A stretch of 64,000 nt of DNA, taken from an uncultured Mediterranea sp. (GTDB lineage: Bacteria > Bacteroidota > Bacteroidia > Bacteroidales > Bacteroidaceae). The position numbers and the translations under genes are program-made. Shown here piece after piece: positions 42,102 through 51,251 of the stretch. Location of the stretch: assembly GCF_902493215.1 (NCBI RefSeq), contig NZ_CABUOL010000005.1, positions 124,001-188,000 on the forward strand, in the 5' to 3' direction. Positions within the stretch are counted from its first letter, which is position 1; the number at the start of each line of letters is the position of its first letter. A model generated the notes under the pieces. That model did no database searches. It worked only from the letters and a program-made list of their open reading frames with translations, and was not told the origin of the DNA.

Positions 42102-44186
42102 TTATTTGTTCTCTTGCGACTGATTCATCTCCTGGTAATACTTGTACAATGCTTCCTGCGAACGGAAAGGAACTTCACTATCCGTCGTCCAGGGCTTGTT
42201 CTCTCCCCTGCCGTCGACTATGCGCCCCTGCATGTTGTCGCGCAGGCCATAATCGATGACCCGGGCCAGGTCGGCCTTGATGGCAGGATCGTAGACAGGC
42301 GTCACCACCTCCACCCGATTGTCCAAGTTGCGGGGCATCCAGTCGGCCGAACCGATGAAACACTTTTCTTCACCACCGGCCGCAAAAATAAAGATGCGAG
42401 AATGTTCCAGATAACGGTCGATGATACCGCAGATATGGATGGTATCGCTCACCCCCGATATGCCTGTCACCAGCGAACAGTTGCCGCGCACCAGCAAATC
42501 GACGGGCACGCCGTTGGCCGAAGCCTCATACAATTTCTTCACCATATCAGTATCCGTGATATGGTTTATCTTGACCCGTATGTAGGCCGGCTTTCCCTGC
42601 TGGCGGTTCTTGATTTCAGCATCGATCAGCTTGAGGAATTTCTTCTTCATCTCATTGGGTGATACCAGCAGTTCCTTGAAAGATACCGGCATATAGGGTT
42701 TCTCGATAAATGTAAACACAGAGTTGACATCGCGCACCACATTACGGGCGGCAGTCATCAGCATATAGTCCGTATAAACCCGTGCATTGCCTTCGTGGAA
42801 GTTTCCTGTACTGATGCAGGCGATGTCGCTACCGTTCTTCATGCCGATGTGGGTTATCTTGGAATGCACTTTCAGATTCTCCACCCCAAAAATGACGTGA
42901 ATACCCGCATCCTGCATTTTCTTCGACCAGCTGATGTTAGACGCCTCGTCGAAACGAGCCAGCAATTCGATGACAACCGTCACCTTCTTCCCGTTACGGG
43001 CAGCACAGATGAGGGCACGCACCACCTTGGAATCTTTGGCCAGACGGTAAAGGGTCGTCTTGATGCTCTTTACCTCCTTGTGTATGGCGGCTTCCTGCAA
43101 CAGGCGGATGTAGTAGTCGAAGCTGTGATAAGGTACATGTATAAAGCGGTCGCCCTTCTGTACCAGCTTCAACAGACTCTCGCCACTGTCCAGTTCAGGG
43201 CGTACCAGAGGCTCCCAACGGGGATATTTCAAGTCTTTCCGTCCGCAGTCGGGAAAAGACATCAGGTCTTTGTGGTTGTGATAACGGCCACCGGCCAATA
43301 CGGTATCCAGCTTGTCAAGGTTCAACATGTTCATCACACGCTTGTGCAGGTCTTTGGGCATGGCGGCATCGTAAATGACACGCAGCGCATCACCCTTCCG
43401 GCGGCTCTTCACTCCCTTGGATATTTTCTGCAACATGCCGTTGCGCAGGTCGTTGTCTATCTCCATTTCGGCATCCTTTGTAAACTTGAAGGCGTATGCT
43501 TCGAAATGGTCATAGTTCAATCCGCCGAAAATCATCGGGAGGCAGAAACGGATAACATCGTCCAGATACATCAGGTAGTTGTTTCCATTCTTGTCGGGCA
43601 GGCGCACAAAGCGTCCGCAGACCGAAACCGGAAGCTCAATCAAGGCATAATCGCCTTGTTTCTTATGGCCTGACTGCATCTTTACAGCCAGATAGATGTT
43701 CTCGTCGGTCTCGTCGGCCAGTTGTTTTACCGCCGAAATCCATACCGGACTCACAAAACCACTCAACTGCTGACGGAAGAAGGTACGTACATATTGCTGC
43801 TGTTCGTCATCGAGTTCGTTTTCCTTCAACAGACAAATGTGCTCGGCACGCAACTGCTGGGTAACGTCGCGGATGGCCTCTTCGTACTCCTTGGCGTACT
43901 TGTTGTTCAGCTTGTTGATTTGCTTGATGAGCTGACGGGCATGTTCACGCTCGGCCCGTACGCTCCTGTCATCACACTCGGCAATACGACTCAGCGTAGC
44001 CATGCGTACACGGAAAAATTCATCCAAATTGTTTGAATAGATACCCAGAAAGCCCAACCGTTCCAACAAAGGAATCTGCTGCTTGGTTGCTTCCTGAAGG
44101 ATGCGCCGGTTGAAGTACATCCAACTCAGGTCGCGCTCCACGTATGCCTCCGACAAGGTTTTCTTGTTGACCGTCCTGTTTGCCAT
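42102..44186 (-). CDS. ppk1: polyphosphate kinase 1
   Basis: The 694-residue enzyme has the four PPK1 domains: N-terminal helices (ERDLSWMYFNRRILQEA), head domain, and two phospholipase-D-like catalytic domains. KVHSKITHIG carries the autophosphorylated His and ISTGNFHEGNARVYTDYML is the conserved loop after it. It makes polyphosphate from ATP at the membrane. ATG 44186 begins the conserved MANRTVNKKT. A -7 box at 44206-44213 gives it its own promoter. Confidence 0.95.
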   Translation of the reverse strand: MANRTVNKKTLSEAYVERDLSWMYFNRRILQEATKQQIPLLERLGFLGIYSNNLDEFFRVRMATLSRIAECDDRSVRAEREHARQLIKQINKLNNKYAKEYEEAIRDVTQQLRAEHICLLKENELDDEQQQYVRTFFRQQLSGFVSPVWISAVKQLADETDENIYLAVKMQSGHKKQGDYALIELPVSVCGRFVRLPDKNGNNYLMYLDDVIRFCLPMIFGGLNYDHFEAYAFKFTKDAEMEIDNDLRNGMLQKISKGVKSRRKGDALRVIYDAAMPKDLHKRVMNMLNLDKLDTVLAGGRYHNHKDLMSFPDCGRKDLKYPRWEPLVRPELDSGESLLKLVQKGDRFIHVPYHSFDYYIRLLQEAAIHKEVKSIKTTLYRLAKDSKVVRALICAARNGKKVTVVIELLARFDEASNISWSKKMQDAGIHVIFGVENLKVHSKITHIGMKNGSDIACISTGNFHEGNARVYTDYMLMTAARNVVRDVNSVFTFIEKPYMPVSFKELLVSPNEMKKKFLKLIDAEIKNRQQGKPAYIRVKINHITDTDMVKKLYEASANGVPVDLLVRGNCSLVTGISGVSDTIHICGIIDRYLEHSRIFIFAAGGEEKCFIGSADWMPRNLDNRVEVVTPVYDPAIKADLARVIDYGLRDNMQGRIVDGRGENKPWTTDSEVPFRSQEALYKYYQEMNQSQENK

Positions 44187-44205
44187 AAGTTTCACAATTT
44201 TTCCG

Positions 44206-44213
44206 CAAAAGTA
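44206..44213 (-). promoter_or_regulatory. -7 box of ppk1
   Basis: Minus-strand TACTTTTG fits TAnnTTTG and lies 20 bp before the ATG at 44186. The putative -33 region falls inside the end of the glycosyltransferase gene. Confidence 0.5.
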
Positions 44214-44230
44214 GAGGACGGGTGTTACAT

Positions 44231-45361
44231 TCAGATTTCAAAACGGTTACAATATTCATACGGCACACCCAACGGAAAACGTCCGGAGTGTGCAACTTCT
44301 TCCAGTGCATCCAGAATGATTCGTTCGGCACTACGTACCCAATAACGGAACTCCGCATTCGGACGATAGCCCTGCTCGAAGTCGAGCAGGCGTTGCAGGT
44401 CGAACGAATCGGCCACAATGCCGGCACCAGTCAAAGCTGCATCATAGGCATTGCAATCCTGTTCGATATGGGCAGGCACCATCAGCAAAGGCTTGCCCAG
44501 ATACATGGCTTCGCACACTGACTCGAACCCTGCTGTTGTAGCGTAAGCGCGGCAACCGGACATGTAACGCAGAAACTTCATGTCGTCTATCTGATGAAAA
44601 GTCAGCGTACCGTCCATGCAGCAAGTTTCTTCTTCACCCGGCTTGTCCCAAAAGAAATGGAGGGGTACACGCGGATAACGCTGATGCCAACCCAACACAT
44701 CCTGCGCAAAGCCCGCATTGAGCAGGTAGCCGTGCAGATAGTCACCTTTCTCACTCTCGCAAGCCAGCACTTCCGGACGAAGCAAAGGCGGAATCACCCG
44801 AATGCGGGAAGAAGGGTTGTCGTCCATCGGACGGAATGACAAAGCGAGCCTGCGACAGGTACCGATACAAGTCAGACGGGTAAAGAAGCGTAACAGGAAA
44901 AGACTCCATCCACTTTTTCGCGGAAAGCGGAAGTCGGGATGCAGAAAAAGATATTGATGCCCGATGCAGACCTGCGGAACCGGAGGACGGAAGAAACAGT
45001 AAGTCAGCCCTGTCAGCAATTCGTAGAAATTGATGACCAGCTCAGCCTCCGTTTCCCGGATACGCCGGTTGATGTATTGCATGCTTCGTACATAGGCTGG
45101 CAGACGGAACAGGTTGTAGGCCACGCTGCGCGTGAGACTGACCCGACGATTGGCCGGTGTAGGCAGAAAGTTGGGACTCAGGAAACGCTTCACCGGTGCC
45201 TTGATGCTCCGGTTGAAGAAACCGGGAAGACTGCGCGAGCTGCTCTGCCCCACCAGCACTTCGACCACATCGTACCCGTTGCGCCGCAAGATGCCTTCCA
45301 ATGTAATGGCTTGGGTGAGGTGTCCCCGCCCTTCGCCTTGAATGATGAACAATACTTTCAT
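44231..45361 (-). CDS. GT-B-fold glycosyltransferase (MurG-like)
   Basis: The 376-residue protein starts with IIQGEGRGHLTQAITLEGIL, the glycine-rich acceptor loop of MurG-like GT-B enzymes. It ends with ATTAGFESVCEAMYLGKPLLMVPAHIEQDCNA, the nucleotide-sugar-binding loop with Glu for the donor. Donor and acceptor are unknown; a lipid or cell-envelope glycan is likely. It is upstream of ppk1 on the same strand, 45 bp away, and ppk1 has its own -7 box. The gap upstream (45362-45491) holds no recognised element. Confidence 0.8.
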   Translation of the reverse strand: MKVLFIIQGEGRGHLTQAITLEGILRRNGYDVVEVLVGQSSSRSLPGFFNRSIKAPVKRFLSPNFLPTPANRRVSLTRSVAYNLFRLPAYVRSMQYINRRIRETEAELVINFYELLTGLTYCFFRPPVPQVCIGHQYLFLHPDFRFPRKSGWSLFLLRFFTRLTCIGTCRRLALSFRPMDDNPSSRIRVIPPLLRPEVLACESEKGDYLHGYLLNAGFAQDVLGWHQRYPRVPLHFFWDKPGEEETCCMDGTLTFHQIDDMKFLRYMSGCRAYATTAGFESVCEAMYLGKPLLMVPAHIEQDCNAYDAALTGAGIVADSFDLQRLLDFEQGYRPNAEFRYWVRSAERIILDALEEVAHSGRFPLGVPYEYCNRFEI

Positions 45362-45491
45362 AGGACTTCAATACATATATATAGAGGTGTGTTCGGATAA
45401 TAGACTTAAACTAACCGCACCTGCATCACGCAGATGCGGAGCAAAAAGAGAATATATGAATTTACGTAAGAAATGCTTCTCGACGTTGAGG

Positions 45492-45674
45492 TCAGATATA
45501 TTCTTCAACCATAAACATATCGCTGACAAAATCGTCCACGACACGTTCCAGGTTCTCACAGGCTTCATCGGGCGTTTCGCCGTAAGCGCTGCACAACAGA
45601 TTGTTCATGTAATAGGCAAAAAATCCGCCGCCTGCGGCAGCTTCTACCGTGTAATCATTCTGATTCAGTTGCAT
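45492..45674 (-). CDS. orphan HicB-like small protein
   Basis: The 60-residue protein resembles the HicB antitoxin fold (YTVEAAAGGGFFAYYMNNLLCSAYGETPDEACENLERVVDDFV), a degraded RNase H-like domain. No HicA toxin gene is beside it and it lacks a DNA-binding tail, so it is orphaned or has another role. A strong Shine-Dalgarno GGAGGA (45682-45687) sits 7 nt before ATG 45674, unusual for this genome. ATG 45680 would leave only 1 nt, so it is rejected. Confidence 0.7.
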   Translation of the reverse strand: MQLNQNDYTVEAAAGGGFFAYYMNNLLCSAYGETPDEACENLERVVDDFVSDMFMVEEYI

Positions 45675-45850
45675 AATCATTCCTCCTATTTTTATTTGGC
45701 ATTGCAAAAGTGCACAAACATTGTTGCAACCATGTTTAGACAACATTACAAATCTGCTAAAATAACCGGTTGCACACTTTGAAAGAAGCCCCTGCCACAC
45801 CGACCTGCAATTTCCCTACAGAAGACGACCCTTTTCCCAAAGTATTTGCG

Positions 45851-45858
45851 TACTTTTG
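45851..45858 (+). promoter_or_regulatory. -7 box of the map operon
   Basis: TACTTTTG fits TAnnTTTG. The start point near 45865 leaves a short leader with AAAGGAG (45871-45880) before ATG 45888. Confidence 0.6.
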
Positions 45859-45887
45859 CACAACTATAACCAAAAGGAGTTTTCATC

Positions 45888-46742
45888 ATGAAGAAACTGA
45901 TAAAGGGAGCCCGCTTCACTCCCAAAAACTATTCCGATGAAGTGGAAGCAAGAATACAGCAATACAAACGCGAAGGCGTCCGCCTGCCGCAACGCCACCT
46001 GCTCCGTACCGAAGAACAGCTGGCCGGCATCCGCGAGAGTGCCAAAATCAATACTGCCCTGCTCGACTATATTTCTGAGAATATCCGTGAAGGCATGTCT
46101 ACGGCCGAAATAGACCACATGGTCTACTGCTTCACCACCGACCACGATGCCATCCCCGCCCCCTTCCTTTACGAAGGTTACCCGAAGAGTGTATGTACCA
46201 GCATCAACGATGTCGTGTGCCACGGCATCCCCAGCACCAGGGAAATCCTGAAAAGCGGCGACATCGTCAACGTCGATGTATCGACCATCTACAAAGGTTA
46301 TTTCTCAGACGCATCGCGCATGTTCATGATCGGCGAAGTGAGTCCCGAAATGAAACGTCTCGTTGAAGTGACCCGCGAATGCCGCGACATCGGCGTACGC
46401 ATGGCACAGCCCTGGACACGCCTGGGAGACATAGGTGCCGCCATCCAGGAACATGCCGAGAAGAACGGCTACAGTGTGGTACGCGACCTGTGCGGCCACG
46501 GATGTGGTGTCAAATTCCACGAAGAGCCCGACGTAGAGCACTTCGGCAAGAAAGGAACGGGCATGATGATTGTACCGGGCATGACGTTCACCATCGAACC
46601 GATGATCAACATGGGCAGTTATGAAGTCTTCATCGACGAGGCCGACGGATGGACCGTCTGCACCGACGACGGCCTGCCCTCGGCACAGTGGGAAAGCATG
46701 GTGCTGATTACCGAGAACGGAAACGAAGTACTGACAGAATAA
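45888..46742 (+). CDS. map: methionine aminopeptidase, type I
   Basis: The 284-residue enzyme has a pita-bread fold with dinuclear metal ligands Asp130, Asp141, His204, Glu237 and Glu269, and catalytic His112. An N-terminal extension of about 35 residues precedes the core. It removes initiator Met from new proteins in the cytosol. A second, differently sized map could exist elsewhere, as in many Bacteroides. First gene of a likely operon with the metalloprotease-like gene 15 bp downstream. Confidence 0.94.
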   Translation: MKKLIKGARFTPKNYSDEVEARIQQYKREGVRLPQRHLLRTEEQLAGIRESAKINTALLDYISENIREGMSTAEIDHMVYCFTTDHDAIPAPFLYEGYPKSVCTSINDVVCHGIPSTREILKSGDIVNVDVSTIYKGYFSDASRMFMIGEVSPEMKRLVEVTRECRDIGVRMAQPWTRLGDIGAAIQEHAEKNGYSVVRDLCGHGCGVKFHEEPDVEHFGKKGTGMMIVPGMTFTIEPMINMGSYEVFIDEADGWTVCTDDGLPSAQWESMVLITENGNEVLTE

Positions 46743-46757
46743 GGAGGGCCGCTTCGC

Positions 46758-47699
46758 ATGAAAAGATTTCTGGCAACAGTACTTTTATCTCTTGGCCTTG
46801 GTGCTACGGGGATGTATGCGCAAATCAGCCTGCACTACGTCGATGCCGCCCAGGCCCGTGTTCTGCTTTCGCAGGAAGATGCCACCACCCGCCAGTGGAG
46901 CCGTTTCGACTACGAAGCCCGGCTGGGCAAAAAAGGTGGAACCCGGCAGGAACTGATACACTTCATTGCCGACCAGGCACGCGACTGGAGTGAACTGGAC
47001 AAGCAGCGGATGCAGGAAGCGGCCGACACGCTGAACAGCCACATCAAAGCCTTGAACCTGTCACTGACTCTTCCGCAGGAAATCAGAATCCTGAAAACCA
47101 CGATGGCCGAAGAAGGCGGTGCAGGAGGATATACACGTATGGACTACATCGTAGTGGAAGAGCAGATAGCCCGCATGAAGCCCCAGCAGGCAAGTTATCT
47201 GCTGGCGCACGAACTGTTTCATGTGCTGACTCGCAACAATCCGGATTTCCGTGAGAAGATGTACAAGCTCATCGGCTTCAACATTGTGCCAGAGGAATTT
47301 GAAGTACCGGCCGATTTGCGCGACGTAATCATCACCAACCCCGATGTCAACCGCTTCGACAGTTACGCCCGCTTTCGCATCAAGGGGGAAGAACGCCCCT
47401 GTGCGATGCTGATATATGCCAACAAGCCCTACGAAGGAGGCAGCTTCTTCAATTATCTGACAATCGGCCTGATGCCGCTGAAAGACGGGAAAGCAGAACA
47501 GAAAGACGGGAAAACGGTGATATACGGAATAAAGGATGCAGAGAATTTCTTTGAACAGGTAGGAAGGAATACCAACTACATCATCAATCCCGAAGAAATA
47601 CTGGCCGAAAACTTTGCCTTCCTGCTGACCCGCAAGCCTGTCACCGGAACTCCCGAACTGATTGAAAAGATGCGGCAGGCTTTGCAGCCACAAAGATAA
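46758..47699 (+). CDS. secreted HExxH zinc metallopeptidase-like protein, uncharacterised
   Basis: The 313-residue protein has a signal peptide (MKRFLATVLLSLGLGATGMYAQ). LLAHELFHVLTRNN contains HExxH (His151, Glu152, His155). A later helix NPEEILAENFAFLL has Glu280 and Glu284 in the position of the third zinc ligand of gluzincins. The region before it (IVVEEQIARMKPQQASYLLAHELFH) is a typical active-site helix. No named family is recognised. Substrate unknown. It is cotranscribed with map and rmuC, which says little about its role. Confidence 0.75.
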   Translation: MKRFLATVLLSLGLGATGMYAQISLHYVDAAQARVLLSQEDATTRQWSRFDYEARLGKKGGTRQELIHFIADQARDWSELDKQRMQEAADTLNSHIKALNLSLTLPQEIRILKTTMAEEGGAGGYTRMDYIVVEEQIARMKPQQASYLLAHELFHVLTRNNPDFREKMYKLIGFNIVPEEFEVPADLRDVIITNPDVNRFDSYARFRIKGEERPCAMLIYANKPYEGGSFFNYLTIGLMPLKDGKAEQKDGKTVIYGIKDAENFFEQVGRNTNYIINPEEILAENFAFLLTRKPVTGTPELIEKMRQALQPQR

Positions 47700-47743
47700 C
47701 CGGTGGGGATTGGTTTTAATAAACGGACATAATATCGCACATC

Positions 47744-49246
47744 ATGGAAATCGTATTACTGATTATAGGACTGGGCGTGGGGACAGGTATCGGGATGCTG
47801 GTTGCAGGGCGTAAAGCCACCGCACTGAAAGCGCAGCTTGAAGCCGCACAGCAACGTGAAGACTTGCTGAACCGTACGACCAACGAACGCATCGAACGAG
47901 AGAAAGCAGTTGCCGAGGAGCGGCTGAAAGCCATCGGGCAGCAGAGCACCGAACGACTGGCCGCACAAGAAAAACAGTTTGGTGAACGCCTGGCCGAGCA
48001 GGAGCGGCTGTTTGCCAACCGCCTGGCCGAACAGGAACGGCTGTTCAATGAACAGAACAGCAGCCGCGAACAGCAATTCGCCGAACGACTGGCCGAACAA
48101 CGGCAGCAACTGGAAAAGCGCCTGGCCGAACAGCGCGAAGAGGCCGAAGCCCTGCACCGCCGCATGAACACTGAGTTCGAAGCACTGTCCAACCGTATCT
48201 TCCAAAACAAGGCCGACGACTTCAAGCGCCTCAATGCCGAACACATCGGCAATCTGCTCCGCCCCTTGGGTGAAAATCTCAAAGACTTCCGCGAAAAGGT
48301 AGAACAGGTATACAACACCGAAGCCAAGGAACGCTTCTCACTGGGCGAACGCATCAAGGACCTTGTGGAACTGAACAACCGCCTGAGCGAAGAGGCTAAC
48401 AACCTGACCCGTGCCCTGAAGGGCGACTCGAAAATGCAGGGTAACTGGGGCGAAGTCATTCTGGAACGCCTGCTCCAGGCATCGGGCCTCATCGAAGGCG
48501 AACATTACGTCCGCCAGGAGTTTCTGCGCGACGAGCGGGGTGAAGCACTGACCAACGAAGAAAGCGGTCAGCGCATGCAGCCCGACATCATCGTCCGCTA
48601 TCCTGACGACCGTGAAATGATTATCGACTCCAAAGTCTCCCTATCGGCCTACGCCGCCTATACCGCCGCCGAGGACAAGGAAGAGCAGGCCCGCTGCCTG
48701 AAGGCACATCTGCAGTCCGTCCGGGCTCACATCGACGAACTGAGCCGCAAGGACTACTCGCACTACGACGTCAAGGCGCCCGACTTCGTCATGATGTTCA
48801 TCCCTACCGAAGGAGCTTATCTGCTGGCCGTACAGAGCGACGCCAACCTGTGGGAATATGCCTACAACAAGAAGGTTGTTCTGATGAGCCCCACCAACCT
48901 CATCAGTGCCCTGCGCCTCTCGCTCGACCTGTGGAAACGCGAGAATCAGGTAAAGAACGTGCAGGCCATCATCAAGCGGGGCACGTCACTCTACGAAAAG
49001 ATTGCCGGCTTTACCGACACGTTCCTCACCCTGGGCGACCGTCTGGGCAGCCTTCAGAAGGACTACGACAAGGCATTGAACCAGTTGTCGGACGGAGCGG
49101 GCAGCGTGGTCCGCCAGGCCGAACAGCTGCGTGGCATGAGCCTGACACCCAAGAAGCGCATATCGCCCCGACTTCTGCCGGCCGGAGAAGAGGAAGAAAA
49201 GACAGAAGAAACATCCGAACTGAACCAAACAACAACAAAAGAATAA
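47744..49246 (+). CDS. rmuC: DNA recombination protein RmuC homologue
   Basis: The 500-residue protein has one N-terminal membrane segment (IVLLIIGLGVGTGIGMLVAG). A long coiled coil (about residues 25-140) with repeated RLAEQERLF-type units follows, then the RmuC core (QGNWGEVILERLLQASGL, DIIVRYPDDREMIIDSKVSLSAYAAY). The core has a restriction-endonuclease-like fold. E. coli RmuC limits inversion at short inverted repeats. It ends 4 bp before xpt. Confidence 0.93.
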   Translation: MEIVLLIIGLGVGTGIGMLVAGRKATALKAQLEAAQQREDLLNRTTNERIEREKAVAEERLKAIGQQSTERLAAQEKQFGERLAEQERLFANRLAEQERLFNEQNSSREQQFAERLAEQRQQLEKRLAEQREEAEALHRRMNTEFEALSNRIFQNKADDFKRLNAEHIGNLLRPLGENLKDFREKVEQVYNTEAKERFSLGERIKDLVELNNRLSEEANNLTRALKGDSKMQGNWGEVILERLLQASGLIEGEHYVRQEFLRDERGEALTNEESGQRMQPDIIVRYPDDREMIIDSKVSLSAYAAYTAAEDKEEQARCLKAHLQSVRAHIDELSRKDYSHYDVKAPDFVMMFIPTEGAYLLAVQSDANLWEYAYNKKVVLMSPTNLISALRLSLDLWKRENQVKNVQAIIKRGTSLYEKIAGFTDTFLTLGDRLGSLQKDYDKALNQLSDGAGSVVRQAEQLRGMSLTPKKRISPRLLPAGEEEEKTEETSELNQTTTKE

Positions 49247-49250
49247 GGCA

Positions 49251-49817
49251 ATGAAGACATTGAAAGACCGCATCCTTCGCGACGGACGCTGCTTCCCCGG
49301 AGGAATCCTGAAAGTAGACAACTTCATCAACCATCAGATGGACCCCATCCTGATGAAAAGTATCGGCGTGGAATTCGTACGCCGTTTCGCATCAACCCAA
49401 ATCAACAAAGTCATCACGGTAGAGGCCAGCGGAATTGCTCCGGCCATCATGGTAGGATATCTGCTCGAACTCCCCGTGGTCTTTGCCAAGAAGAAAAAGC
49501 CCAGTACGATGGAGAACATGCTGGCCACCTCGGTCTTCTCCTTCACCAAGCAGCGCACGTATGATGTCTGTGTCAGCCGCGATTTCCTCTGCCCGGGCGA
49601 CAAGGTGCTGTTCATCGACGACTTCCTGGCCAACGGAAATGCAGCCAAAGGTATCATCGAACTGGTGAAACAGGCCGGCGCCGAACTGGTCGGTATGGGC
49701 TTCATCATTGAAAAGGCCTTCCAGCACGGAGGCGACGAACTGCGTGCGGCAGGCATCCACGTAGAGAGCCTGGCTATCATAGAAAGTCTGGACAACTGCG
49801 AAATCAAGATCAGATAA
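49251..49817 (+). CDS. xpt: xanthine phosphoribosyltransferase
   Basis: The 188-residue type I phosphoribosyltransferase has a PRPP loop LFIDDFLANGNAAKG and the N-terminal DGRCFPGGILKVDNFINHQMDP hood typical of Bacillus-type Xpt. It converts xanthine and PRPP to XMP. The neighbour is a xanthine permease, so uptake and salvage are paired. It is 4 bp after rmuC. Confidence 0.93.
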   Translation: MKTLKDRILRDGRCFPGGILKVDNFINHQMDPILMKSIGVEFVRRFASTQINKVITVEASGIAPAIMVGYLLELPVVFAKKKKPSTMENMLATSVFSFTKQRTYDVCVSRDFLCPGDKVLFIDDFLANGNAAKGIIELVKQAGAELVGMGFIIEKAFQHGGDELRAAGIHVESLAIIESLDNCEIKIR

Positions 49818-49836
49818 ACCTTTTTTCATCATCAAA

Positions 49837-49887
49837 GGCGCGGAGCGCACGGACTGCTTGCCTGAAAGCGACCGTACCATCCGCGCC
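49837..49887 (+). promoter_or_regulatory. three-tier hairpin between xpt and the xanthine permease
   Basis: P1 is GGCGCGGA/TCCGCGCC (49837-49844 and 49880-49887). After an internal loop (GCGC/ACCA), P2 is ACGG/CCGT (49849-49852 and 49872-49875). After a second internal loop (ACT/GA), P3 is GCTT/AAGC (49856-49859 and 49866-49869). No strong U-run follows. The stem is in the 87-bp gap of a purine operon and could be a purine-sensing or processing element; a mere intercistronic hairpin is also possible. Confidence 0.5.
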
Positions 49888-49904
49888 TCTCACATTTTCT
49901 CTAT

Positions 49905-51236
49905 ATGGAAGAACAACCACAAACGACGCCGAAGAACGGCCTCATCTATGGTCTGAACGACCGCCCACCTTTCCGCGAAGCTTTCTTCGCCGCGCTGCAA
50001 CATCTGCTGGCCATCTTCGTAGCCATCATCACACCGCCGCTCATCATCTCGGGTGCACTGAAACTTGATACTGAAACAACGGGCTATCTGGTATCCATGG
50101 CCCTCATCGCCTCGGGCATCGCCACCTTCGTGCAATGCCGCCGCTTCGGCTTTATCGGAACGGGACTGCTGTGCATCCAGGGTACCAGCTTCTCGTTCAT
50201 CGGCCCCATCATTGCTGCGGGTACCACGGGCGGGCTGGCACTGGTCTTCGGATCTTGCATGGCGGCCGCTTCGGTAGAAATGATTATCAGCCGCCTGCTG
50301 AAGTACACACGGAAGATTATCACCCCGCTCGTGTCGGGCATCGTAGTGACCCTCATCGGTATGAGCCTCATCAAGGTGGGCATCACGGCTTGTGGAGGCG
50401 GTGCGGCAGCCCAAGCCGACGGAACATTCGGCAGTCTGCGCTACGTAGGTCTGGCAGCTCTGGTACTGGTACTTATTCTGATTTTCAACCGCAGCAGTAA
50501 CCGGTACCTGCGCATGAGCTCCATCGTCATCGGCCTGGCTACGGGCTACGTCGTGGCGTGGCTGATGGGCATGATTGACTTCGGTTCGGTACAGAGTTTC
50601 GGCGGTGTCACCGTCCCCCATCCCTTCCGCTTCGGACTGGATATCAGCCTGTCTGCCGTACTGGCCCTGGCACTGATTTTTGTCATCACGGCTATCGAGG
50701 CGTACGGTGATATCACAGCCAACTCCATGATTTCGGGTGAGCCTGTCGAGGGCGAGGTCTTCATCCGACGGGCGTCGGGCGGCATCTTTGCCGACGGTTT
50801 CAACTCCATGATTTCGGGCATGCTCTGTGCCTTCCCCAATTCAGTGTTTGCACAAAACAACGGCATGATACAACTGACTGGTGTGGCCAGCCGCTACGTG
50901 GGCTACTACATAGCAGGTATGCTTGTTGTGCTGGGGCTGTTCCCCGCTGTAGGACTGGTATTCTCGCTGATGCCCGAACCGGTATTGGGAGGTGCTACGT
51001 TGCTGATGTTCGGCACGGTGGCAGCAGCAGGTATCCGCATCATCGCCGCACAGGAGATGAACCGTAAAGCCACACTGGTCATTGCCGTCAGCTTCTCGCT
51101 GGGGCTGAGCGTTGAACTGGTGCCCGAAATTCTGTGCCAGCTGCCCGAAACACTGCGCAACATTTTCGCATCGGGCATCACTACGGGCGGCCTGACTGCC
51201 ATCGTAGCGAATGCGCTGATACGAATCAAGGAATAG
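49905..51236 (+). CDS. NCS2-family xanthine (purine) permease
   Basis: The 443-residue transporter has about 14 membrane segments and the NAT signature QNNGMIQLTGVASR, close to the QNxGVIxxTGVASR of XanQ-type permeases. The ITAIEAYGDITANSM stretch has the Glu and Asp expected in the substrate site. It imports xanthine, possibly uracil or urate, with protons. It sits directly after xpt, which supports xanthine. Confidence 0.92.
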   Translation: MEEQPQTTPKNGLIYGLNDRPPFREAFFAALQHLLAIFVAIITPPLIISGALKLDTETTGYLVSMALIASGIATFVQCRRFGFIGTGLLCIQGTSFSFIGPIIAAGTTGGLALVFGSCMAAASVEMIISRLLKYTRKIITPLVSGIVVTLIGMSLIKVGITACGGGAAAQADGTFGSLRYVGLAALVLVLILIFNRSSNRYLRMSSIVIGLATGYVVAWLMGMIDFGSVQSFGGVTVPHPFRFGLDISLSAVLALALIFVITAIEAYGDITANSMISGEPVEGEVFIRRASGGIFADGFNSMISGMLCAFPNSVFAQNNGMIQLTGVASRYVGYYIAGMLVVLGLFPAVGLVFSLMPEPVLGGATLLMFGTVAAAGIRIIAAQEMNRKATLVIAVSFSLGLSVELVPEILCQLPETLRNIFASGITTGGLTAIVANALIRIKE

Positions 51237-51251
51237 ACGAACAAACCTTAC

